Shown one piece after another: positions 18,727 to 27,394 of a stretch of DNA of 64,000 nt. Made by a program: the position numbers and the translations under genes. The DNA is taken from positions 483,616 to 547,615 of the forward strand of contig JAHDHL010000001.1 in the NCBI GenBank assembly GCA_020631355.1. The letters are read 5' to 3'. This DNA is from Saprospiraceae bacterium. Lineage in GTDB: Bacteria > Bacteroidota > Bacteroidia > Chitinophagales > Saprospiraceae. Each line of letters begins with the position of its first letter. The stretch's first letter is position 1. The notes under the pieces are model-generated. The model ran no database searches. It saw only the letters and a list, made by a program, of their open reading frames with translations, and was not told the DNA's origin.

Positions 18727-19275
18727 ATGAATGAAAAGAAAACAAAGAATATCAGTAAGTTCCTGAGCCTTCTTCTCAGGCATAAACCAGAAACCATTGG
18801 ACTCACACTAGATGAACAAGGTTGGGCTTCAGTAGATGAATTATTATCCAAACTGGAACAGAATCGAAAAGGTATTTCTTTTGAGGAACTGGGGTATGTT
18901 GTAGAAAACAACAATAAGAAACGATTCACTTTCAACGAAGACCAGTCCAAAATCAGGGCTAGCCAAGGGCATTCCCTTAAGCTAGATTTAGGCTACACGG
19001 CAATCGAACCACCTGAATTCCTATATCACGGAACAGCTACTCGTTTCATTGAAAGTATTGAAAAAACAGGATTGGAAAAACGCAACAGACACCATGTTCA
19101 TCTATCTGCGGAATTAGCCACAGCAAAGGATGTCGGTGGTCGGCATGGAAAACCTGTTATCCTTATTGTCAAATCCAAGGATATGCATCTTAGTGGTCAT
19201 GAGTTCTACCAATCCAAGAATGGCGTTTGGCTAACCGATCATGTTCCTGTGAACTTCATCCAGTTTCCTGATTAA
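18727..19275 (+). CDS. kptA: RNA 2'-phosphotransferase (Tpt1/KptA)
   Basis: Transfers an internal RNA 2'-phosphate to NAD. The ATG at 18727 gives 182 residues starting MNEKKTKNISKFLSLLLRHKP, the normal family length and N-terminus; an upstream TTG at 18679 is not needed. Conserved elements are LLLRHKPETIGL, the winged-helix GWASVDELL, FLYHGT, the HHVHLS motif and the DVGGRHGKP motif with catalytic Arg and His residues. Bacteria lack the tRNA splicing that the eukaryotic enzyme serves, so its physiological substrate here is open. Confidence 0.92.
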   Translation: MNEKKTKNISKFLSLLLRHKPETIGLTLDEQGWASVDELLSKLEQNRKGISFEELGYVVENNNKKRFTFNEDQSKIRASQGHSLKLDLGYTAIEPPEFLYHGTATRFIESIEKTGLEKRNRHHVHLSAELATAKDVGGRHGKPVILIVKSKDMHLSGHEFYQSKNGVWLTDHVPVNFIQFPD

Positions 19276-19339
19276 ACGTCATGTTTACAAGCATTCGATA
19301 ATGAATGACTAAGTTGGGAATCAAATACAAAAATTGGAA

Positions 19340-20434
19340 ATGATACATTCGAATCAAATCATCCTACTCATTCTGGTTCTAAGCAGCCTCATATCATGCA
19401 ACAGTCAAGTCAAAATCGAGGATACTCAGCCTGGGACCAAAACCTTTGAACGGAGTAGTATCACTTCTGAACTTGACAATGAAATATGGGTAATTCATCA
19501 GAATCAGAATGGGAATTTTTGGTTCGGAAGTAATGGGAATGGTGTTTACCAACTTGACGGAAAGGAACTGAAGCAATACACCGTAAATGATGGATTAGTG
19601 GATAATCAAATACGTGGCATCCAAGAAGATAGCAATGGTCATATATACTTGGAAACACCCAGTGGTGTAAGCAAATTTGATGGCACAAAATTCATTACCC
19701 TGAAGATATTGGAACCAACCAATAGTAAATGGAAGAATAACCCAACCGATTTATGGTTCAATTGCAATGGTAATCATTTATATCGTTTTGATGGTGAATC
19801 GCTTCACGATTTGCAACTCCCCGAAATGGATCTGACGCTATTGAACATAGATTTTGATAAGCATATGGAGGATTTGAATTACAGTCCCTATTCTGTTTAT
19901 GGTATTGATAAGGATAAAGAAGGAAATATTTGGTTCGGAACCGTTAAGGCAGGCGCTTTTCGGTTCGATGGCAAGTCATTCTTGTGGATAGGGGAGCAGG
20001 AACTCTCCACCCTCCCAGATGGCAGAGTACCGGGTGTCCGTTCAATGATCCAAGACAACGACGGTTATTTATGGCTCAGTAATTTTTATAGCAAATACAA
20101 AATCACGCCCGGTTCCCCAAAAGGATATGAAAAATTAAAAGCCACTAGTCTCCCCAAGGATATCATTCAGGATAAAATCCTTTATTTCAACTCTGGTATT
20201 TCCGATCATGAGGGCAATCTATGGATGACAACCTACAGTGGTGGTGTTTGGAAATATGATGGGAATGCACTTTCAAACCAAGAAATTCACAATGGAAAGG
20301 AAACTGTGTTATTGGTTTCTATTTATGAAGACAACAATGGAACAATTTGGCTAGGAACAAACAATGATGGAGTATATAAACAAAATGGGCAACGTTTTGA
20401 AAAATTCAAAATTGACAATACAATCAGTCACTAA
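19340..20434 (+). CDS. Lipoprotein with two-component-regulator propeller repeats
   Basis: The ATG at 19340 gives a signal segment ending in SLISC, with the Cys lipidated, so 364 residues are anchored in the envelope. Repeats of the Reg_prop type are visible: NIWFGTVKAGAFRFDGKSF, GNFWFGSNGNGVYQLDGKEL and TIWLGTNNDGVYKQNGQRF, building a beta propeller. Such propellers usually precede histidine kinases. Here the protein ends after the propeller, so it is a stand-alone sensor-like or binding protein. No kinase gene is adjacent. Confidence 0.75.
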   Translation: MIHSNQIILLILVLSSLISCNSQVKIEDTQPGTKTFERSSITSELDNEIWVIHQNQNGNFWFGSNGNGVYQLDGKELKQYTVNDGLVDNQIRGIQEDSNGHIYLETPSGVSKFDGTKFITLKILEPTNSKWKNNPTDLWFNCNGNHLYRFDGESLHDLQLPEMDLTLLNIDFDKHMEDLNYSPYSVYGIDKDKEGNIWFGTVKAGAFRFDGKSFLWIGEQELSTLPDGRVPGVRSMIQDNDGYLWLSNFYSKYKITPGSPKGYEKLKATSLPKDIIQDKILYFNSGISDHEGNLWMTTYSGGVWKYDGNALSNQEIHNGKETVLLVSIYEDNNGTIWLGTNNDGVYKQNGQRFEKFKIDNTISH

Positions 20435-20679
20435 TCTGATCTTAGATACTCATTGCTTTCTAGCATTTTCACCCCAACACAAATTCTGAAAAAATAAGAT
20501 AATCCATATTTCAGAAAGAAATCTGAGGCGTAACGACTTATCAACAATATCACTTAATTTCCCATTTATGATATATTGATTGAATTTGAATTGTCATTCG
20601 ATAGACCATACATACATTGATTTGTAATCCTTTGGAAAACGATGTACAACTAAGCTACGTTTTCGTTTATCTTAAACCT

Positions 20680-22203
20680 ATGAAGTCATTCATTCCATAT
20701 CTTTTGCTTTGTATTACATCCTGCTGTTTGGGACAAGCCAATATCCTTTGGGAAAAGGAAATTGGTGGAGGAGAGGACGATTGGGGTTATGGTCTTTGCC
20801 TTTCTGATGATGGCATGTATGTATTTGCAGGTGTAACGGCATCCTATGATGAAGAAGTTCCTGATTCCATTGGAGGTACTGATATCTGGGTAGGCAAAAT
20901 GAGCCCCGACAGTACGCTAATCTGGTCATACACCTATGGTGGCACCTCTAACGACAGAGCCAATGATATCCAAAAATCCTTTGACGGAGGATATTACTTC
21001 ACTGGATTTACCGAGTCAATTGATGTTGATATTACCAATAATAATGGAAGCAAGGATTTAGTCATTAGTAAATTATACCCTGATGGTACCATTGAATGGC
21101 TACAATCCTTTGGTGGTACTTCGGATGAAATAGGCAATACGGTCATACCCTTGGATGATGGTGGTGTAATCGTGGCAGGAACTGCATTTTCAGATGATGG
21201 TGATGTTACTAACCATATAGGATCAGCTGATTTTTGGGTCATCAGATTAGATGCTGATGGTAATATCATCTGGGATAATTGTTTTGGTGGCAATATGGAA
21301 GACCGTGCTAGAAAAATCATCAAGACCCAAGATGGGAATTTCGTAATTCTAGGTACTGCATTTTCTCAGGATGGAAATGTGAGTAACCCATTAGGAGGTG
21401 TTGACTTTTGGCTTATCAAAATCAATATTGACGGGCAACTCATCTGGGAAAGGAGCCTTGGTGGCAGTTCGGCTGACCAAGGCTCGGACCTCATAGAAAC
21501 TTCAGATGGCAATCTAATCATAACCGGAGAGGTCCTTTCCAACAATGGTGACGTAGATGGGAATCACGGCCTAACGGATGCATGGGTAGCCAAATTGGAT
21601 ACGAATGGGAATCTCATCTGGCAAAATGCACTTGGAGGAACCATGGTGGATTACTTCCTATCCATAAAGGAAGCAGATGATGGCGGCTTTGTTGCTACAG
21701 GAAATACATTCTCTGATAATGGGGATGTCAGTATCAATCTTGGAGCATCTGATGTTTGGCTTGTCAAACTGGATGCCAATGGGAATTTACTCTGGGAACA
21801 GTCCATTGGTTATGATTTGAACGAAATTGGTAACGAAATCCTCTCTGTTGGTGAGGATATCATCATATTCGGTGGTATACAGGTAGACCACCTCAGGCAT
21901 GGGAATTCCGATGCATATATCGTCAAATTAAGAGCACCTCTGAATTCCATCATTCCTATTCATGATGCCTTACAACTCAGGGTTTTTCCAAATCCCAGTT
22001 CAGAATGGATTCATCTTAGCCATGATGATATCATCCTTGATTTCCAATTGTTCCATAGCAATGGCCAACTCGTCAAAACCTATTCCATTCGTCAAAATCA
22101 ATTCAGCCTAAATATACAGGGAGTTCCCTTGGGTGAATATTTTGGAATTGCTACCTTAGGTAATGGACAACAAGTTTCCATTCCTATCATCATCACGAAC
22201 TAG
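20680..22203 (+). CDS. Secreted repeat protein with type IX secretion C-terminal domain
   Basis: The ATG at 20680 gives a signal peptide (ending near CCLGQ), then about eight repeats of roughly 50 residues. The repeats have the pattern WVxKLDxxGNLIWxxxxGGxxxDxxxxI followed by DGGxxxxGxTxSxDGDV, a beta-propeller-like array. The last 75 residues (from LRVFPNPSSEW, with GQLVKTYSI and LPLGEYF-like strands) form a type A sorting domain recognised by the Por/type IX secretion system. It should be exported across the outer membrane. The Nramp gene starts three bases after its stop. Confidence 0.82.
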   Translation: MKSFIPYLLLCITSCCLGQANILWEKEIGGGEDDWGYGLCLSDDGMYVFAGVTASYDEEVPDSIGGTDIWVGKMSPDSTLIWSYTYGGTSNDRANDIQKSFDGGYYFTGFTESIDVDITNNNGSKDLVISKLYPDGTIEWLQSFGGTSDEIGNTVIPLDDGGVIVAGTAFSDDGDVTNHIGSADFWVIRLDADGNIIWDNCFGGNMEDRARKIIKTQDGNFVILGTAFSQDGNVSNPLGGVDFWLIKINIDGQLIWERSLGGSSADQGSDLIETSDGNLIITGEVLSNNGDVDGNHGLTDAWVAKLDTNGNLIWQNALGGTMVDYFLSIKEADDGGFVATGNTFSDNGDVSINLGASDVWLVKLDANGNLLWEQSIGYDLNEIGNEILSVGEDIIIFGGIQVDHLRHGNSDAYIVKLRAPLNSIIPIHDALQLRVFPNPSSEWIHLSHDDIILDFQLFHSNGQLVKTYSIRQNQFSLNIQGVPLGEYFGIATLGNGQQVSIPIIITN

Positions 22204-22206
22204 TAC

Positions 22207-23406
22207 ATGTTAAGTCGTCTTAGAAAATACTTCGGACCTAGCACTTTAGTAGCCGCAGCTTTCATCGGTCCGGGTACGCTCACTGTCTGCACCATGGCAG
22301 GAGTGAAGACGGGTTATGAATTACTCTGGGCTTTGATTTTTGCGGTCATATCCACGGTCATTCTTCAGGAGATGGCAGCCAGACTGGGGCTCGTTACCCA
22401 AAAAGGTTTGGGCGAAGCAATCCGCAAGGAGTTTTCCACACCCATTGCAAGAGTAGCAAGTATTCTTGTTGTTTTTTCTGCTATTATCATTGGAAACGCA
22501 GCTTATGAAGCTGGAAATATAGGTGGCGCTGTATTGGGGTTGGATACCATCCATTCCTTTTCATCCAATATATATCCCATCATAATCGGGGCCATTGCTT
22601 TCGCACTTCTATGGACAGGTTCGTATCAATTGATTGAAAGATTCTTGATCGCATTGGTTCTTACGATGAGCTTGGTGTTTCTTGTCACGGCTATCTTAGT
22701 CCAACCGAATCTGAGTCAACTCGGTCGGGGTATGTTCATTCCTTCTATTCCTGACCCTCTTTTGGTCTTGGGAATCATCGGAACAACTGTTGTTCCTTAT
22801 AACCTATTCCTACATGCCTCATCCATCTCTGAAAAATGGAAAGACCAAAGCGAACTCAAAACAGTAAGGATAGAAAACGCCATTGCCATTATCATCGGTG
22901 GGTTCATATCTGTTTGTATCATTATCACATCAGCAGCCATGATGGGTAATGGTGAAGTCAGTAATGCAGCTGATATGGCCCTCCAATTAGAACCACTCTT
23001 AGGTTCGTGGGCCAAATACTTTTTTGCATTGGGACTATTCTCTGCGGGATTGTCATCAGCCATTACAGCTCCATTAGCTGCAGCTTATGCTGCGAGGGGA
23101 ATATTCGGATGGGATAATCATTTCAAGGATATGAAATTCAAGATGGTATGGATGTTCATCCTAGGGATTGGAATCTTATTTTCTTTCCTTGGATTCAAAC
23201 CCATACTCGTCATTCAGTTCGCACAGATTGCAAATGCTATCTTGCTTCCTATCATTGCTATCTTTCTTATTTATATCATGAATAAGGAATCCATTCTTGG
23301 AACATTCAAGAATGGATTCTTACAAAATATATTATCGGGTATCGTTGTTTTGACTACGGTTGCACTCAGCATCAAATCACTGAATAGCCTATTCAGTTTT
23401 ATTTGA
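22207..23406 (+). CDS. Nramp-family transporter with non-canonical metal-site residues
   Basis: Inner-membrane protein of 399 residues with about 11 membrane segments of the Nramp fold. In canonical Nramp transporters segment 1 carries DPGN and segment 6 carries MPH. Here the corresponding positions read GPGT (21-24) and VPY (in GTTVVPYNLFLHASS). The metal-coordinating Asp and Asn of segment 1 and the Met of segment 6 are therefore absent. The gene follows the type IX-secreted protein after three bases and overlaps the convergent haem-binding gene by eight. I do not assign mntH because Mn or Fe transport is doubtful. Confidence 0.8.
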   Translation: MLSRLRKYFGPSTLVAAAFIGPGTLTVCTMAGVKTGYELLWALIFAVISTVILQEMAARLGLVTQKGLGEAIRKEFSTPIARVASILVVFSAIIIGNAAYEAGNIGGAVLGLDTIHSFSSNIYPIIIGAIAFALLWTGSYQLIERFLIALVLTMSLVFLVTAILVQPNLSQLGRGMFIPSIPDPLLVLGIIGTTVVPYNLFLHASSISEKWKDQSELKTVRIENAIAIIIGGFISVCIIITSAAMMGNGEVSNAADMALQLEPLLGSWAKYFFALGLFSAGLSSAITAPLAAAYAARGIFGWDNHFKDMKFKMVWMFILGIGILFSFLGFKPILVIQFAQIANAILLPIIAIFLIYIMNKESILGTFKNGFLQNILSGIVVLTTVALSIKSLNSLFSFI

Positions 23407-23839
23407 TTTGGCTTTTCATCCATTCCGCAATATCCTTCTTATCCTTATCCCCAAGCTTCGCTTCCGGATGTAACCAAGTATAGGATTTCAATGGCATATG
23501 GTTATCCATCATTTCCTCTATGGACTCCTCCAACTTATGATTCCTCTTGTCCTCACTGTATGAAGCCCATTCCGCAAAATTCAACTTCTGTCTTCCAGCC
23601 TTGATGTGACCCTTGATCCAAAAGGATAACGGGGCAACATTCGTGTACCAAGGATATTTTGTCTCATAAGAATGACAATCATAACAAGCTGCCTTTACTA
23701 ATTGTCCCACATGCTCGGACGCAGGATTCATAACCAAAATATCATCATTCGAATTGTGTTCCGGAACGGATTTATCTATCCTGAAGAATTGCATGATGAC
23801 TAATAATACAACTATACCAATACCGATTTTCTTCTTCAT
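23399..23839 (-). CDS. Haem-binding domain protein (PF14376 type), membrane-anchored
   Basis: 146 residues. It has a single N-terminal hydrophobic helix, then a cytochrome-like ACYDCHSYET motif (Cys52, Cys55, His56) for covalent haem attachment in the periplasm. The tail matches the Haem_bd family: YPWYTNVAPLSFWIKGHI and MPLKSYTWLHPEA, where a Met could serve as distal ligand. It is probably involved in respiratory electron transfer or haem sensing. It stands alone and converges on the Nramp gene. Confidence 0.85.
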   Translation of the reverse strand: MKKKIGIGIVVLLVIMQFFRIDKSVPEHNSNDDILVMNPASEHVGQLVKAACYDCHSYETKYPWYTNVAPLSFWIKGHIKAGRQKLNFAEWASYSEDKRNHKLEESIEEMMDNHMPLKSYTWLHPEAKLGDKDKKDIAEWMKSQIK

Positions 23840-24035
23840 TTCATTGTCTTTTTACAAGGAGCATGAATTATCCCTGAACACTTCTTCCAGTTGGATGCTC
23901 ATTCATTCCTCTTTTATCCACTCAAATATAATCTTTCAAACCATAATCCATCAAATACATAGTAACATGCAATGGGATTAGTCCATCAATATCCTGACTT
24001 TAATATTATGCTAACTTTAGGTTCAAACCCTACAT

Positions 24036-24067
24036 TTGTAGTTCACCCTACATTACCCTTATCTTTG
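24036..24067 (+). promoter_or_regulatory. Promoter of the PD40/OmpA gene (TTG-N21-TATCTTTG)
   Basis: TTG at 24036-24038 and TATCTTTG at 24060-24067 (exact TAnnTTTG) are 21 bases apart. The start codon is at 24127, so the leader would be about 50 bases. A second TAnnTTTG (TACATTTG, 24031-24038) overlaps the TTG. Confidence 0.55.
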
Positions 24068-24126
24068 AAAGCATCCAACCTACAATCCGATTGAATTACA
24101 TATTTCCCATTCATAAAGTTGTCAAC

Positions 24127-27100
24127 ATGAAGCATTTCTTGGCTGTAGTTTTTTTCCTTTTCCTTTTTCTATCTCAATCATTTACCCAGAAAATCCATTG
24201 GGCTGATGAAGTAGAGGCTGTATCAAGTGAGTATAATGACCCTTACAGGTACTTTGCCAAGGAACAAATCCTGGGTGTTCCCAATGCCATAAGTGAAAAG
24301 GATTTGAGTCCTTGGGCATGGCAACCCAAAAAGCCCAATGCAGGAAAGGAATATATCCGTGTCAGTTACAATAACGCAGTAAGGGGTGTGAGGCAAGTTT
24401 ACATATCCGAAAGTAGGGCACCAGGCGCAATCACGAAAATCATTCTACATGAGAAAAGTGGCAAAAAGCATGTTGTCTACGAAAATAAATTCCCGAAAGG
24501 GTTATTCAAACCTTTCCGAATGTTCAGGGTTACATTTCCTCCTACGAGCTACTACGTCAAGGAAGTTACCGTTGAGATGAATACCAAGGCTGTTCCGGGT
24601 GCCAACTTGGATGCGATAGGCATCACTGATTATTATGGGGAAATTAAGATTAAGAAACAAATCAATAACATCCAGTATGCGTCTACTGTACCCAACAAGG
24701 AGAATCTTGGTAGGCAGGTCAATTCTAACTATGCAGAAAGATTGCCCATCATTTCCCCGGATGGTAATACACTTTATTTCACGCGTAAATTCCACCCTGA
24801 CAATATGGGTGCTGAAAACAGGGATGACATTTGGGTATCACAAAGGATGCCCAATGGAAATTGGGGATACGCAGAGAATATTGGAGAGCCTCTGAATAAT
24901 ACGGACCACAATTATGTAGTGGCCATCAATCCTACAGGAACGAGCATTTATCTAGGAAATAAGTACCGTTCCAAAAGCCAGGGACTTTCTATGTCCAGTC
25001 CCAAGAGAGGTGCTTGGGCTAAGCCATTCGATTTGAAAATCGCTAATTTCTATAATAATAATGTATTTGCAGAATACCATGTGAGTGTGGATGAAAAGGT
25101 TCTTCTTCTATCCATTGAAAGAACGGATGGATATGGAGAGAGGGATCTCTATGTATCATTCCATAAAGGAGAGGGTTCCTGGAGTCAACCTAAAAACCTG
25201 GGCAGTACCATCAATACCAATAATATTGAAAACAGTGTTTTTCTTGCAGCTGATGGTAAGACGCTTTATTTCTGTAGTAATGGCCATTATAATTATGGTG
25301 GACTGGATGTCTTCGTAAGTGAAAGGTTGGATGATTCATGGACCAACTGGACTGAACCCAAAAATCTGGGTCCCAAAATCAACACCAATGGAAATGACCT
25401 CAACTTCACGATACCCGCATCTGGTGAATATGCTTATTTCTCATCTGACGATAACAGTTTCGGAATGTCCGACTTGTTCAGAATCAGACTACCTGAGGAA
25501 GCCAAACCTGATCCCGTTATGCTCGTAACAGGAAGGATTGTTGACGCTACTACCAATCAGCCCATCCAAGCCAAGGTAAAATATAATCCACTTGAAAAAA
25601 TCAAAAAAGAGGAGGATAAGGAAATTGCAGCTGGTGATGATGGTTCCTATCAAGTAGTATTGCCATATGGTAAGGATATGGAGGTATATGCTGACCTGGA
25701 TGGTTATTATGCCATTAGTGAGAGTATGGAACTAGGTGATGAAAACCTGGAAGAACTGGATGGTGATGACCCCAATGACCCCTTGCTTAAAAAATTCGAA
25801 TACCAAGAGACTCCTCCCTCTAAGGAGGAATTGGCATTGGAGCGTAAATTGGCACAATTAGAACAAGAACTGGCTGATCTGAAAAAGAAAAAATCCGAAC
25901 CCTTGGCCTATGATGCTCCTTACACCAAAACCCAAGCACAACAATCAGTCTACCCACAACCCAAACCCCGTACTTATTCACAACCTAAATATAATCCTCG
26001 TCCAAAGGATTCAGAATTGGATTACCTCAAGCAGAAGTATTATGACCAGATGAGGAACAAACCCCAAGCCAATACCCCACAAAGAGATCCAGCCAATAAG
26101 AATGGTAAGGAAGTCAACGATATGTATTCCAAACTTTACGGCAAAAAGGATAGGGAGGAAGAAGAACGTAGGAATCCGACCAAAAATCCAGCTAGTAAGG
26201 ATGATAAGGAAGTCAATGATATGTATTCCAAATTATATGGTAAAAAGGATAAGGAGGAAAAACCCAAAAAGGATCCTTTTGCGCCATCTGAAACCGAACC
26301 CACAGAACCCACCGAAACTGCTACTACCGAACCATCAGAACCCGTCGAACAACCAGGAAAAGAAGCAGGGGAACCAGAAGAAATCGCAGCTACTGAGCCT
26401 GATGAAGATTTCGAGGGTTCGGGTAAGGATTATTATGAAATTCCATCATTCGAGGACTTCGAACAAGAAGTCCGTCAGGAAATGAGACAAGAACTAACCC
26501 AACAAATCAGAGCTGAGTTGAGAAAGGAACTCATGGATGAAATCAAGCGTGAACTTGAAAAGGATGCCAATCAAGACGAGGAAGAATTATTGGATGATGT
26601 TGTTTCCGAAGTCAAAAGGGAAAACCAGAAAGAATTATCAGAAATACCTAGATTGGAAGCAGATGTGAGCAATGATAATGAAATTGAATTGGAGCTGAAA
26701 CAACTCATCGTTGCTGAGATGAAAGAGGAACTCAAGGAAGAATTAGAAGCTCCCATCAAGGAAGAACTCAAGAATGAAGTTTCCCTGAAAGTCAAGGAAA
26801 AAGAAAAGGATGAGACACAAAAGAAAATGGACGAATGGAAGAAACGAAGACAAAACTCCAGTTCATCCAGACCTGTGGCCCAGGCCAAACCTAAGAAAGA
26901 CCCAGAATATGTGGAATTGAATCAGGATATAAAGGTGGTTCCGATTAAGGTAGGACAGGTCATTCCCATGAATAATATTTTCTTCGATGCCAACAAATCA
27001 TCCATCAAGGAACAATCTAATACGGAATTACAACGTGTCCTTACTTTCCTTACGACCAATGGCAACCTTGTTGTGGAGGTAGGCGGACATACCAATGGTT

Positions 27101-27306
27101 GGTGTAGTAGTTCGTTCGCAGATGAACTTTCAAGAGGACGTGCTAGGGAAGTGATGGAATATTTCGTTGAGAATGGTGTCCCAAGACATCGCATACAATA
27201 CAGAGGATATGGTAAAACCATGCCCATTGCAACGAATGACACCCTAGCTGGTCGAAAGAAGAACCAAAGGGTAGAATTAAAAATCCTTGAAATTCTGAAT
27301 GATTAG
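24127..27306 (+). CDS. Large PD40/OmpA envelope protein
   Basis: The ATG at 24127 gives 1059 residues with a signal peptide ending near SQSFTQ. Order of regions: an N-terminal beta domain; WD40-like PD40 repeats (for example LPIISPDGNTLYFTR and VFLAADGKTLYFCSN); a carboxypeptidase-regulatory-like domain (VTGRIVDATTNQPIQAKV); a long charged Pro/Glu/Lys-rich and coiled-coil linker with a 33-residue repeat; and a C-terminal OmpA domain. The OmpA domain (NNIFFDANKSSI, GHTNGWCSSSFADELSRGRA) should bind peptidoglycan. It is similar in layout to gliding or type IX secretion envelope proteins. A strong bidirectional terminator follows. Confidence 0.85.
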   Translation: MKHFLAVVFFLFLFLSQSFTQKIHWADEVEAVSSEYNDPYRYFAKEQILGVPNAISEKDLSPWAWQPKKPNAGKEYIRVSYNNAVRGVRQVYISESRAPGAITKIILHEKSGKKHVVYENKFPKGLFKPFRMFRVTFPPTSYYVKEVTVEMNTKAVPGANLDAIGITDYYGEIKIKKQINNIQYASTVPNKENLGRQVNSNYAERLPIISPDGNTLYFTRKFHPDNMGAENRDDIWVSQRMPNGNWGYAENIGEPLNNTDHNYVVAINPTGTSIYLGNKYRSKSQGLSMSSPKRGAWAKPFDLKIANFYNNNVFAEYHVSVDEKVLLLSIERTDGYGERDLYVSFHKGEGSWSQPKNLGSTINTNNIENSVFLAADGKTLYFCSNGHYNYGGLDVFVSERLDDSWTNWTEPKNLGPKINTNGNDLNFTIPASGEYAYFSSDDNSFGMSDLFRIRLPEEAKPDPVMLVTGRIVDATTNQPIQAKVKYNPLEKIKKEEDKEIAAGDDGSYQVVLPYGKDMEVYADLDGYYAISESMELGDENLEELDGDDPNDPLLKKFEYQETPPSKEELALERKLAQLEQELADLKKKKSEPLAYDAPYTKTQAQQSVYPQPKPRTYSQPKYNPRPKDSELDYLKQKYYDQMRNKPQANTPQRDPANKNGKEVNDMYSKLYGKKDREEEERRNPTKNPASKDDKEVNDMYSKLYGKKDKEEKPKKDPFAPSETEPTEPTETATTEPSEPVEQPGKEAGEPEEIAATEPDEDFEGSGKDYYEIPSFEDFEQEVRQEMRQELTQQIRAELRKELMDEIKRELEKDANQDEEELLDDVVSEVKRENQKELSEIPRLEADVSNDNEIELELKQLIVAEMKEELKEELEAPIKEELKNEVSLKVKEKEKDETQKKMDEWKKRRQNSSSSRPVAQAKPKKDPEYVELNQDIKVVPIKVGQVIPMNNIFFDANKSSIKEQSNTELQRVLTFLTTNGNLVVEVGGHTNGWCSSSFADELSRGRAREVMEYFVENGVPRHRIQYRGYGKTMPIATNDTLAGRKKNQRVELKILEILND
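26089..26258 (+). repeat. Two-copy in-frame repeat in the PD40/OmpA linker
   Basis: The segments starting at 26089 and 26188 are near-identical over about 70 bases, with a period of 99 bases (33 residues). Both encode KEVNDMYSKLYGKKD flanked by Lys/Glu-rich residues. This looks like a recent intragenic duplication that lengthens the periplasmic linker. Confidence 0.8.
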
Positions 27307-27320
27307 AAAATAGCCTATCC

Positions 27321-27373
27321 AAAACAAAAATAGCCTTGGTACGAATGATTCGCATCAAGGCTATTTTTGTTTT
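27321..27373. terminator. Strong bidirectional terminator
   Basis: An 18-base arm (27321-27338) pairs perfectly with 27356-27373 around a 17-base loop. It has an A-run on one side and T-runs on the other, so it should work on both strands. It lies between the convergent stops of the PD40/OmpA gene (27306) and the purF-like gene (27395). Confidence 0.9.
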
Positions 27374-27394
27374 TATAAGTATCAGGTATGCTTA

